This document shows, in pieces, positions 36,364 to 44,169 of a stretch of 64,000 nucleotides of DNA. Within the stretch, counting starts at the first letter, position 1. Every line of letters starts with the position of its first letter. The stretch comes from Nonomuraea sediminis. GTDB taxonomy: Bacteria > Actinomycetota > Actinomycetes > Streptosporangiales > Streptosporangiaceae. The notes beneath the pieces are model-generated. The model saw only the letters and a list, made by a program, of their open reading frames with translations. It searched no databases and had not been told where the DNA came from. Where the stretch lies: positions 620,001-684,000 of the forward strand of contig NZ_JAHDTI010000003.1 of NCBI RefSeq assembly GCF_018531495.1. The letters run 5' to 3'. The translations under genes and the position numbers were made by a program.

Positions 36364-37443
36364 TCAACCGCCATGTGCGGCCGACCGCCTGGTGTTCAAC
36401 TGGTCGAACCCGACGGCGACGAGGATGAGCACGCCGATCGCGATCTGCAGGTAGAAGGCGTTGATCGCCAGGAGGTTGCCACCGTTGTTGAGCACGCCCA
36501 TGATCAGTGCTCCGGTGAAGGCGCCGAGTGCGCTGCCCTTCGCGCCGAAGAGGCTCGCGCCGCCGATGACACAGGCGGCGATCGCGTTGAGCTCGAACCC
36601 CGTGCCGGCGGTGGGGATGCCCGCTCCCAGGCGGGAGGCGAGCAGCACCCCGCCGAGACCGGCGAGCATGCCCGAGATCATGTAGACCGAGACCGTCACC
36701 AGGCGCACGGGCACACCCGCCAGGCGGGCCGACTCGGGGTTGGAGCCGACGGCGTAGATGTAGCGGCCGAAGACCGTCCGGGTGAGCACGAACCACATCA
36801 CGACGGTGACCAGCACGGCGATGACGAGCAGGTTGGGAATGCCGAGGATGGTGCCGTTGGCGATGGCCTGGAACGCCGCCGGCAGGCCCTGAATCGTCTG
36901 GGCATCGGTGGTGAGCAGGACCAGTCCACGGGCGATGCCGAGCATGCCCAGGGTCGCGATGAACGGCGGCAGCAGGGCCCGGGTCACCAGCAGGCCGTTG
37001 ACGATCCCGAGACCGGTGCCGATCCCCACCCCGAGCAGGATCGACGGCAGGATCGGCACGCCGGCGACCAGGAACTGCGCGGTGGAGGCGCCTGTCAGGC
37101 CGAGGACCGACCCGACCGACAGGTCGATCCCGGCGGTCAGGATGACCAGGAGCTCGCCGACCGCGATGATCCCGAAGATGGCGACCTGGCGGGCGAGATT
37201 GGCCAGGTTGTTGGGGGTGAGGAACTCGTCGCTGACGAGCGTGAGGATGCCGACCGCCACGAGCAGCACGACGAGGCCGCCGCTCTCTCGTCCCGCGATG
37301 TCCCCCAGCGTGATGACCCGTCGCCGGGGCGCGGGCGCCTCCTTGGCCTTCGGCACCGTTTCCACTCCGGGTTCGGCGGCACCCGGTGGCCTGTTGACGA
37401 TCGTCGTGGTCTCTATCGGCTCACGCCAGATCAGCTTAGGCAT
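36364..37443 (-). CDS. Ribose/sugar ABC transporter permease (RbsC-like)
   Basis: 359 residues. After a 45-residue Pro-rich cytosolic start come about 9-10 helices. Typical RbsC/MglC segments: VAIFGIIAVGELLVILTAGIDLSVGSV, IATLGMLGIARGLVLL, FGRYIYAVGSNPESARLAGV (coupling loop) and CVIGGASLFGAKGSALGAF. Its first codons overlap the end of the double-ATPase gene by 8 bp. It forms the membrane channel of the second sugar ABC system here. Confidence 0.94.
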   Translation of the reverse strand: MPKLIWREPIETTTIVNRPPGAAEPGVETVPKAKEAPAPRRRVITLGDIAGRESGGLVVLLVAVGILTLVSDEFLTPNNLANLARQVAIFGIIAVGELLVILTAGIDLSVGSVLGLTGASTAQFLVAGVPILPSILLGVGIGTGLGIVNGLLVTRALLPPFIATLGMLGIARGLVLLTTDAQTIQGLPAAFQAIANGTILGIPNLLVIAVLVTVVMWFVLTRTVFGRYIYAVGSNPESARLAGVPVRLVTVSVYMISGMLAGLGGVLLASRLGAGIPTAGTGFELNAIAACVIGGASLFGAKGSALGAFTGALIMGVLNNGGNLLAINAFYLQIAIGVLILVAVGFDQLNTRRSAAHGG

Positions 37444-38965
37444 TGCGGCTCACTCCTCCTGAGTCGGTGGAGCCTCCGGTACCGCTCGCCAGGTGGAGAA
37501 CGTCCTCCTCGGTGGCGGATCCGGGAAGCTCACCCGCGACCGCCCCGTCTCGCAGCACGAGGATGCGATCCGCGAGCCCCAGCAGTTCCGGAAGGTACGA
37601 CGAGACCACGATGATCCCCAGCCCTCTCGCGGCCAGGTCGCCGATGATGGTGTAGATCTCGCCCTTGGCCCCGACGTCGATGCCCTTCGTCGGCTCGTCG
37701 AACATCAGCACTTTCGGCTTGGTGAGCAGCCATCGGGCGAGCAGGACCTTCTGCTGGTTGCCGCCCGACAGCGTCGACACCGGCTGGGCGTAGGAACCGG
37801 CCCGCAGCCGGAGGCTGTCGAGCAGCCGGTCGGCCTCCTCTGCCTGCTCACGACCGGGCAGGAGACCACGCCGGGAGCCGCTGCGCAGGCTGGCGATGGT
37901 GACGTTCTCCCGGATCGACAGCTCCGGCAGCAGCCCCAGCACCTTGCGGTCCTCGGTGAGCAGCCCCACGCCGGCGTTCATCATCGTGCGAGGTCCGGAG
38001 GGATTCACGGGCTTGCCGTCGACCTCCACCTCACCGGCCACGATGGGAGAGGCACCGAAGACGGACAGCAGCAACCCGCTGCGCCCCGACCCCAGCAGCC
38101 CTCCGATGCCGAGGATCTCCCCGGATCCGACGTGAAGGTCGACGGCCGGCGCGTTGTCGAAGCGGCGCAGTCCCCGGACCCGCAGCGCGGGCGTTCCCGC
38201 GTGCCGGTGGGTCTCCGGGTAGAGCGAGCTGATCTCCCGGCCGACCATCGCGGTGATCAGCCGGTCCTCGTCGTAGTCGCTGATCGGCCCTTCCTCGGAC
38301 AGGCCCCCGTCCCGCAGTACGGTCACCCAGTCGCCGATCTCGAACATCTCCTCCAGCCGGTGGGTCACGTAGAGCATCGCGATGTCGCGCTCGCGCAGCC
38401 GCCTGATGTGCTCGAGAAGCCGCTCCGATTCCGCCTCGGTCAGCGCCGTGGTCGGCTCGTCGAACACGATCACCTTGACGGAGTCGGCGGTCAGGACCTT
38501 GGCGATCTCCACGAGCTGGCGGGTGGCCGCGGGGAGCCGTTCCACGATCGTGGCCGGGCTGACGTCCCTCAGGCCGACCTCGTCGAGCGCCTTCCTGGCA
38601 CGGGTCCGCAACCGGGCCCTGGCGATGATCCCCTTGCGGGCGGGAAGCCGGCCCATGAACAGGTTCTCCTCCACCGAGAGGTGCGGGAGAAGGCTGAGCT
38701 CCTGGTAGACGGCCTGAATGCCGGCCGCGCGCATGTGCGCGGGGGTCGGCGTGGTGACCGGCCGGCCGTCGATCTCGTAGGTGCCGCTGTCGCGGCGCAG
38801 CGCGCCCGTCAGCACCCGGATCAGGGTCGACTTCCCCGCGCCGTTCTCCCCGGCCAGGCAGTTCACCTGGCCGGGAACCAGACGCAGTGAGACGTCGCTG
38901 AGCGCCTGCACGGGGCCGAAGGCCTTGGAGACCCCGCGCAGCTCGACGACGGGCCGCATCGTCAT
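37436..38965 (-). CDS. Sugar ABC transporter ATP-binding protein, two fused ATPase domains (RbsA/MglA-like)
   Basis: 509 residues, the standard RbsA length. Domain 1 has Walker A AGENGAGKSTLIRVLTGA and Walker B VIVFDEPTTALTEAE, but the signature is the degenerate RLPAATRQLVEIAK. Domain 2 has the usual degenerate Walker A (GLLGSGRSG), a full LSGGNQQKVLLARWL signature and VLMFDEPTKGIDVGAKGEIY. This asymmetry is normal for the family. The ATG overlaps the binding-protein stop (ATGA) and the end overlaps the permease start. Confidence 0.95.
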   Translation of the reverse strand: MTMRPVVELRGVSKAFGPVQALSDVSLRLVPGQVNCLAGENGAGKSTLIRVLTGALRRDSGTYEIDGRPVTTPTPAHMRAAGIQAVYQELSLLPHLSVEENLFMGRLPARKGIIARARLRTRARKALDEVGLRDVSPATIVERLPAATRQLVEIAKVLTADSVKVIVFDEPTTALTEAESERLLEHIRRLRERDIAMLYVTHRLEEMFEIGDWVTVLRDGGLSEEGPISDYDEDRLITAMVGREISSLYPETHRHAGTPALRVRGLRRFDNAPAVDLHVGSGEILGIGGLLGSGRSGLLLSVFGASPIVAGEVEVDGKPVNPSGPRTMMNAGVGLLTEDRKVLGLLPELSIRENVTIASLRSGSRRGLLPGREQAEEADRLLDSLRLRAGSYAQPVSTLSGGNQQKVLLARWLLTKPKVLMFDEPTKGIDVGAKGEIYTIIGDLAARGLGIIVVSSYLPELLGLADRILVLRDGAVAGELPGSATEEDVLHLASGTGGSTDSGGVSRNA

Positions 38966-39999
38966 TCCGCCTTCATCGTCGGCGGGTTGAGCAGCTGCTT
39001 CACATCCGGCTCGTTCATGTTCTGCTTGTCGGCCACGACGGCGCCGGGGTCGATGTCACGCGGCGGGATGCGCCCGACCGTGGCCATTCCGGCCGCCAGA
39101 ACGCCCTGGTATCCGAAGAAGTAGGGGTTCTGCACCACCAGCGCGTCGATGGTGCCGGCGGCCAGCGCGGCGTTCTCCTGCGGGTCGGAGTCGAAGGCCA
39201 CGACGGGGACGGTGTCAGCCGCCTTGTTGTCCTGGATCGCCCGTGCCGCGCCGACACCCGAGGTGTTGTTGTCCGCGAACACGCCCGCCAGGTTCGGGTT
39301 GGCGGTGAGCGCGTCGTTGACCTGCGAGGCAGCGGTGTTGATGTCGTTGTTGTTGTAGCGCTGCAGGATCACCTTGACCTGCGGGCAGTTGATGGCGAGG
39401 CCCTGCTTGAAGCCGGCGTCCCGGTCGACCAGCGACTGGATGCCGGCCACGGAGGATTCGATCATGACGCCGCCGCTGGTCTTGTTCTGCGCCTTGAGCA
39501 GTTCGCACATGCGCTTGGCGGCCTGCATCCCGGCCTTGACGTTGTCGGTGCCGATGAAGCCCTCCGAGGCGGTGGTCACGCGGCTGTCCACGGTGATGAC
39601 CTTGAGACCCGCCTTGCGCGCCCGGTCGATCGCCGAGTTCAGTGCGCTGGAGGAGTTGGAGGCGATGACGAGGCCGTCAACGCCCCGGGAGATGGAGTTC
39701 TCCACCAGTTGCACCTGCTCGTCGATGTTCGTCTCGGAGGTGGGGCCGAAGGTGCTCACCTTGAGGCCGAAGTCTCCGCCCGCGTGCTTCGCCCCAGCGA
39801 TCATCGTCTGCCAGAACGAGGAGTCACTCGCCTTGATGATGACGTCGATCTTCTTGCCGGCGGACGCGCCGCCGGCGCCTCCGCCGCCCGACTGTGTGGC
39901 CGAGCTCGTGGCTCGGCCCGCCACCACTCCGATCACCAGCGCCACCAGGGCCAGGGCCGCGACCAGTGACAGTGAGAAGACGATGCGTGAGCGAGCCAT
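38962..39999 (-). CDS. Periplasmic-type sugar-binding protein of ABC transporter (RbsB-like)
   Basis: 345 residues from ATG 39999, behind GGAGG. The N-terminus is MARSRIVFSLSLVAALALVALVIG without a lipobox Cys, so it may be anchored by an uncut signal helix. After a Gly-rich spacer the fold starts with KKIDVIIKASDSSFWQTMIAGAKHAG. Then VDGLVIASNSSSALNSAI, KVITVDSRV, and GVFADNNTSGVGAA are typical of Peripla_BP_4 ligand pockets. It is the first gene of the operon with the double ATPase and the permease. Confidence 0.92.
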   Translation of the reverse strand: MARSRIVFSLSLVAALALVALVIGVVAGRATSSATQSGGGGAGGASAGKKIDVIIKASDSSFWQTMIAGAKHAGGDFGLKVSTFGPTSETNIDEQVQLVENSISRGVDGLVIASNSSSALNSAIDRARKAGLKVITVDSRVTTASEGFIGTDNVKAGMQAAKRMCELLKAQNKTSGGVMIESSVAGIQSLVDRDAGFKQGLAINCPQVKVILQRYNNNDINTAASQVNDALTANPNLAGVFADNNTSGVGAARAIQDNKAADTVPVVAFDSDPQENAALAAGTIDALVVQNPYFFGYQGVLAAGMATVGRIPPRDIDPGAVVADKQNMNEPDVKQLLNPPTMKAE

Positions 40000-40501
40000 G
40001 ACGGCCTCCGCAAAGGGACCAGTGGGCCGTTTCCAGCAAAGCCCCGGAAGTGCCCGCATAGAAACAAGCCGAGGAAAAGAACTCATTACCCCGCCTTGGC
40101 GCTCGCGCGCACCACGATGTTCGTCAACACCGCTGAACGATGAGTGCGGCGGCGTGAACCGCATTCGTCACCGTGCTGCATGCGTATTCCGCCCTTGCGG
40201 AAAGTTGGGGATCGTCTTTCCAGCTTGAATCACAAAGGCCGCATACCAGAGATTCAGGCCACCCGTGCGCGCGTGGGCCCTTCAGGCTGCGCTCCGCCCC
40301 TGGTCGAAACTTTGATGTCCTGTGTGCGGCCGATGATCCGGCGCCGGGGACCATCCGGGAGGCGTGTCCATGACCTGCCACCGTCCGGCCGGATCGGTGG
40401 CGAATTCATTCACGGAACCGCCACGACAGATCCTCAATCTCCGCAGGGCGTCCGGAAATCCGAATTCCACGCCCTGGCCAGCGCATGGGAAGAGTATTCA
40501 G
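40000..40501. other. 502-bp gene-free region between the sugar ABC operon and the metallopeptidase
   Basis: This gap carries both divergent promoters. Near 40090-40135 the minus strand holds a short remnant of a mug gene (about 15 codons reading LTNIVVRASAKAG, compare VTNVVARASAKAS in the intact gene). TCGAAACTTTGA at 40304-40315 resembles LacI-type sugar operators with one base lost. From 40364 an open frame runs into the peptidase, but its residues lack family resemblance and no good ribosome site precedes it. I see nothing else that can be supported. Confidence 0.5.
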
Positions 40502-41965
40502 ATGATTATTCAGGAACTCAGGGAGAAGACCATCCCTGAACATCGCGAAGTAACGGGAACGGCCGTGACCGAGGCGACGATGCAACGGCTCCAGCCGCCC
40601 TTCGCGATGGAAGCGGCGCCCATTCCGAACCCGCTCCCGATCCCCATCCCGCTCCCGCCGATCGTCGGACCCCGGATTCTCATCTACAAGCAGGATCCCA
40701 CCGTCGCCGAGCTGGGTGTCAGGGCGATCTTCATCCCCAGTACGGTGCTCAATGGACCCTCCGACACCCGGATCACCACCGAGCTGCCCGGCACCACACC
40801 CGTGGCGCGCAACATCAACGGCGACTTCATCTTCACCCCCAACTCACCCCAGTTCGACTGCGCGCACACGTACGCGGTCGTCCGGGAGACGCTGACCATG
40901 TACCAGCGCCACAACGACGGCGCTCCCATTCCCTTCGCGTGGAACACCGGCGGGAACCTCGACCGGATCACTGTCTTCCCGCACGCCTCGGTCGGAGCCA
41001 ACGCCTTCTACAGCAGGACGGCCAAGGCGCTGAAGTTCCTCTTCTTCACCCCGACCGGTTCCACGGACGAGGTCTTCACCTGCCGCTCACTGGACATCGT
41101 CGCCCACGAGACCGGTCACGCGATCCTCGACGGACTCAAGCCGGGCTGGCTCAGCGCCGGGAACCCGCCGCAGACCGGTGGCCTGCACGAGTCGTTCGGC
41201 GACCTGACCGCCATCTTCCTGGCGCTGTCGGAGCCTGACCAGGCCGAGGCGCTCGTCGCGCTCACCAAGGCCAACCTGCACGCCAAGAACTTCCTGTCGG
41301 CCCTGGCCGAGCAGTTCGGCCAGGCGCTCGGCCTGCCGTTCGGCCTGCGCAACGCCGACAACGACCTCAAGCTCAGCGAGGTCGGCAACGAGGTCCACTC
41401 GATCTCGCAGGTGTTCACCGGCGGCATCTACGACGTACTCGCCGACATCTACGCCTTCGAACGCGCCACGCAGGGCGGGGTCAAGAGTCCCACCGTGATC
41501 CTCATGGACGTCGCGGCCAAGCTGTGCAAGCTGCTGTTCCAGGCCATCAAGCAGGCGCCCGCGACCGCGGCCACCTACACCGACGTCGTCAACCAGATGC
41601 TGCAGATCTCCGCCGCCCAGGGCGATCCCAACATCTACCGGACCTTCATCCGCAACCGGTTCGCCTTCCGCGAGGTGGTCACCTCGCCCACGCCGTTCAC
41701 CGAGATGCTCTCCGGCGAAATGGATCTCATGAACGCCGACTACACCGGCGACGGCAAGGCCGCGAAGGACGTCACCCAGGTGAAGGTCGCCGACGCGGCA
41801 TCCGCCAGCCTGCGCGCCGTACAGGACCGCTCGAGTTGCTGCGGCACCATGCAGATGCCCGAGTTCCAGGTCATCGCCCCGGACAAGCTGGCGTCCAAGG
41901 GCGACCTGAGCAACGACGACATCCTCGCCACGGAGCTGGCCGCGCTCAAGAAGGCGTTCAAGTAG
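40502..41965 (+). CDS. Gluzincin-type metallopeptidase without signal peptide
   Basis: 487 residues from ATG 40502, preceded by GGAAGAG. No signal peptide or membrane span is seen, so it is probably intracellular. A Pro-rich stretch (PIPNPLPIPIPLPPIVGP) near residue 40 may end a propeptide. The zinc centre is DIVAHETGHAILDG (H202, E203, H206) with third ligand E230 in GLHESFGDLTAIFL, the gluzincin arrangement of thermolysin/fungalysin relatives, though HETGH differs from the HELTH of M4 enzymes. AHTYAVVRETLTMYQR is the thermolysin-like strand-helix ahead of the site. The emfourin-like gene follows after 52 bp, so this is the likely inhibitor target. Confidence 0.8.
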   Translation: MIIQELREKTIPEHREVTGTAVTEATMQRLQPPFAMEAAPIPNPLPIPIPLPPIVGPRILIYKQDPTVAELGVRAIFIPSTVLNGPSDTRITTELPGTTPVARNINGDFIFTPNSPQFDCAHTYAVVRETLTMYQRHNDGAPIPFAWNTGGNLDRITVFPHASVGANAFYSRTAKALKFLFFTPTGSTDEVFTCRSLDIVAHETGHAILDGLKPGWLSAGNPPQTGGLHESFGDLTAIFLALSEPDQAEALVALTKANLHAKNFLSALAEQFGQALGLPFGLRNADNDLKLSEVGNEVHSISQVFTGGIYDVLADIYAFERATQGGVKSPTVILMDVAAKLCKLLFQAIKQAPATAATYTDVVNQMLQISAAQGDPNIYRTFIRNRFAFREVVTSPTPFTEMLSGEMDLMNADYTGDGKAAKDVTQVKVADAASASLRAVQDRSSCCGTMQMPEFQVIAPDKLASKGDLSNDDILATELAALKKAFK

Positions 41966-42017
41966 CAGCCGCCGTATGGTGCCGCACGTGAGCCCACTAC
42001 GGCAGGGGGAGGCAGAC

Positions 42018-42302
42018 ATGCGGGTAATGATCGAAAGGACCGGCGGCTTCGCCGGGCTCCAGGAGACGGTCGCCGCCTACGACACCGAGGACCTCTCCGA
42101 GCAGGAGGCCGCGAAGGTGTACGACGCGGTGTCCGCGCTCCGGGCCGCCACAGCTCGAGGTGAGCCGGCTGAGGTGGGCGCTGACCTGATGACCTACCGG
42201 ATCACCGTCGGCGACGGTCCCGGACAGGTCTACACAGTGCCGGAAGAGCCCTCACCAGGTCTGGCGGACCCGCTGGCCGCGTTGCTCCGCCAATCCCCCT
42301 GA
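42018..42302 (+). CDS. Emfourin-like metallopeptidase inhibitor
   Basis: 94 residues, ATG 42018 behind GGGGGAGG. Opening MRVMIERTGGFAGLQETV, middle DTEDLSEQEAAKVYDAVSAL, and then DLMTYRITVGDGPG and LADPLAALLRQ match the pattern I know from emfourin, the cytoplasmic protein inhibitor of protealysin-like metalloproteases (recognition from memory, not a search). The protein is acidic and has no signal peptide, matching the cytoplasmic-looking protease encoded just upstream. A strong terminator follows, so protease and inhibitor form a two-gene unit. The unusual point is the partner, which does not carry the M4 HELTH motif. Confidence 0.75.
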   Translation: MRVMIERTGGFAGLQETVAAYDTEDLSEQEAAKVYDAVSALRAATARGEPAEVGADLMTYRITVGDGPGQVYTVPEEPSPGLADPLAALLRQSP

Positions 42303-42318
42303 CCTGGGCTCCGCTGCG

Positions 42319-42352
42319 AGGCGCCTGACCTGGCGACACAGGTCAGGCGCCT
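42319..42352 (+). terminator. Terminator after the emfourin-like gene
   Basis: AGGCGCCTGACCTG and CAGGTCAGGCGCCT form a perfect 14-bp stem with a GCGACA loop, followed by TCTGGTGTT. Confidence 0.9.
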
Positions 42353-42353
42353 T

Positions 42354-42406
42354 CTGGTGTTCCGGGGTCAGAGCGTCGCGCTGGTGTTCCGGGTCAGAGC
42401 GTCGCG
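42354..42406. repeat. Tandem duplication at the 3' end of mug
   Basis: CTGGTGTTCCGGGGTCAGAGCGTCGCG (27 bp, 42354-42380) is repeated with one G fewer at 42381-42406. The second copy contains the stop and last codons of mug; the first duplicates them outside the gene. Confidence 0.8.
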
Positions 42407-42888
42407 CGCAGCCTGCCCAGCTCCGCGGCGATCCCCTCCAGGGTCCAGTGCGCGTTCAGGCCGCTGGGGTTGGGGAGGATCCACACCCTGGCACCGCCCA
42501 GCGGCTCGGGCTGCGGGCCGATCGCGGCCTTCGGCTGGGCGAAAGCCGTACGGAAGGCGGAGACTCCCAGGACGGCAAGCACCTGCGGGGCCGCCTCCGT
42601 CACCAGTCCCGCGAGCCTTCTGCCGCCCTCGAGCAGTTCCTCGCGTGACAGCTCCGACGCCTTGGCGCTCGCGCGCGCCACGACGTTGGTGACGCCGAGG
42701 CCGAGGGACGGGAGCAGGTGCTGCTCCGCGGGGGCGAGCAGCCGGGGCGTGAAGCCCGACAGGTGCAGCGCCGGCCAGAACCGGTTCCCCGGGCGGGCGA
42801 AGTGGTGGCCGGTCGCCTCCGACATCAGGCCCGGGTTGATGCCGCAGAACAGGACCTTCAGCCCGGGTCCCAGCACGTCGTCGATCAC
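42394..42888 (-). CDS. mug: G/U mismatch-specific DNA glycosylase
   Basis: 164 residues from GTG 42888, overlapping the MarR stop (GTGA). Mug/TDG motifs: LFCGINPGLMSEATGHHFARP near residue 14 (the Asn activates water) and WILPNPSGLNAHW near residue 135 (intercalating loop). It excises uracil, thymine or etheno-cytosine from mispairs. Length is typical. Linkage to a MarR gene is common in actinomycetes. The gene end is duplicated, and a small fragment of a second mug lies at 40090-40135. Confidence 0.93.
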   Translation of the reverse strand: MIDDVLGPGLKVLFCGINPGLMSEATGHHFARPGNRFWPALHLSGFTPRLLAPAEQHLLPSLGLGVTNVVARASAKASELSREELLEGGRRLAGLVTEAAPQVLAVLGVSAFRTAFAQPKAAIGPQPEPLGGARVWILPNPSGLNAHWTLEGIAAELGRLRATL

Positions 42889-43295
42889 AGCAGGATCCCC
42901 GCCAACTCGTCGAGCAGGGCCGTCACGCGCCGCGCGGCGGCCTCGTCGTGCAGGGCGGCCGCGAGCGCGGGCACGGCGTCGCGGGCACCGCGGCCCTGCA
43001 TGGCGCGCAGCGCTCCCGGGGCGACGCGGACCAGCGTGCGGCGGCCGTCGCCGGGGTCGGCCACCGTCTCCAGGGCGCCGAGGGAGCGCAGGCGGGCGAT
43101 GACCGCCGAGACGTGGCTCTGGGCGAAGCCGGTCCTGTGCTGGATGTCGCGGATAGGGCTGTCCGGATATTTCATGGCGTCTTCGAGTATGACCATTTCC
43201 GCGGCACCCAGTGCCACATCACCGACCTCGCCCGTCACCTCCGCGGACAGCTCGATGAGCCGCCGGCCGAGCCTGTGGAGTTGCGCTGCGTCCAT
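42885..43295 (-). CDS. MarR family transcriptional regulator
   Basis: 136 residues. Winged helix: SPIRDIQHRTGFAQSHVSAVIARLRSLGALETVADPGDGRRTLVRV, with the DGRRT wing typical of MarR. The flanking helices (LGRRLIELSAEVTGEV; VTALLDELAGIL) form the dimer interface. It is divergent from a methyltransferase gene across 58 bp that holds ATCG/CGAT dyads, and is translationally coupled to mug. Confidence 0.9.
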   Translation of the reverse strand: MDAAQLHRLGRRLIELSAEVTGEVGDVALGAAEMVILEDAMKYPDSPIRDIQHRTGFAQSHVSAVIARLRSLGALETVADPGDGRRTLVRVAPGALRAMQGRGARDAVPALAAALHDEAAARRVTALLDELAGILL

Positions 43296-43323
43296 GGTTC
43301 GCGATAATACATCGGTAGAGATG

Positions 43324-43337
43324 CATCGTTAGCGATG
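43324..43337. promoter_or_regulatory. Dyad in the MarR/methyltransferase divergent promoter
   Basis: CATCG-TTAG-CGATG is a perfect 5-bp inverted repeat; further CATCG elements lie at 43309 and within GATGCATCG just upstream. It is a probable MarR site. Confidence 0.5.
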
Positions 43338-43353
43338 GATTTGGAGGCGGGCG

Positions 43354-44169
43354 ATGTTGCACGGTGTGGGCGTCACGGCCCTGGGCGTGGCCATGGTGCG
43401 CGCCCTGGAGAGCGAGCGGGAGGACCGGCTGTTCGACGACCCGTACGCGCGGGCGTTCCTGGAGGCGCTGCCCGGGGTGTTCCCCGCGCCGGACACGGTG
43501 TCCGGCCCCATGGCCTGGCTGGGTGCCGCGTTCAGCGCGAGCGGGGTGCTCAGGACGCGCTTCTTCGACGACTACCTGCTGGGAGCGGGGCTGAGCCAGG
43601 TGGTGCTGCTGGCCGCCGGGCTCGACACGCGGGCCTACCGGCTGGCCTGGCCGCCGGGCACCCGGGTGTTCGAGGTCGACCTGCCCGGCGTGCTCGAGTT
43701 CAAGGACTCGGTGCTCGCCTCGGCCGCGCCCCGCTGCGAGCGTACGGCGGTGCCGGCCGACCTGCGGGGCCCGTGGACGCGGGAGCTGGCGGCGGCCGGG
43801 TTCTCGCCGGACGAGCCGGCGGCGTGGCTGGCCGAGGGGCTGCTGGTCTACCTCGCGGCCGAGGAGGTCGCCGGGCTGTTCACCGGGATCGGGGAGCTGT
43901 CGGCGCCGGGGAGCGTGCTGTCCTTCGAGACCGGCGGGCGGCTGCTCGACCGGGCCGGGCGGGTTCCCGGGATGCGTGCCGTACGGGAGCTGTGGAAGGG
44001 CGGGATCGAGGACCCCGCGGGATGGCTGGCCGGGCACGGCTGGGAGGTTCGCTTCCATCCGGCGGCGGCGTACTCGTTGTCCGTCGGCAGGCCGCTCGAG
44101 GCGGAAGGCGACGAGGGGTTCGTGGTGGCTAGCCCATCTCCTCCAGCTTGCGGCCCTTCGTCTCCTTGA
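43354..44169 (+). CDS. Class I SAM-dependent methyltransferase (LCMT/TIGR00027-like)
   Basis: 271 residues. The family fingerprint is LRTRFFDDYLL near residue 70, then QVVLLAAGLDTRAYRLAWP (SAM-binding motif I), VFEVDLPGVLEFKDSVL and AAWLAEGLLVYL. These leucine-carboxyl-methyltransferase-like enzymes methylate carboxyl or hydroxyl groups of small molecules; the substrate is unknown. Its last 41 bp overlap the 3' end of the convergent sugar transporter gene, and the tail after residue 250 is probably a run-on through that gene. MarR control is likely. Confidence 0.88.
   Translation: MLHGVGVTALGVAMVRALESEREDRLFDDPYARAFLEALPGVFPAPDTVSGPMAWLGAAFSASGVLRTRFFDDYLLGAGLSQVVLLAAGLDTRAYRLAWPPGTRVFEVDLPGVLEFKDSVLASAAPRCERTAVPADLRGPWTRELAAAGFSPDEPAAWLAEGLLVYLAAEEVAGLFTGIGELSAPGSVLSFETGGRLLDRAGRVPGMRAVRELWKGGIEDPAGWLAGHGWEVRFHPAAAYSLSVGRPLEAEGDEGFVVASPSPPACGPSSP

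Noticed and set aside
37436..38965. Second ATPase domain of RbsA-like protein as inactivated by mutation
   Set aside because: A degenerate Walker A in domain 2 and weak signature in domain 1 are the normal state of this family.
40364..40501. In-frame N-terminal extension of the gluzincin peptidase
   Set aside because: The residues are unlike any peptidase propeptide I know, no ribosome site precedes 40364, while GGAAGAG correctly precedes ATG 40502.
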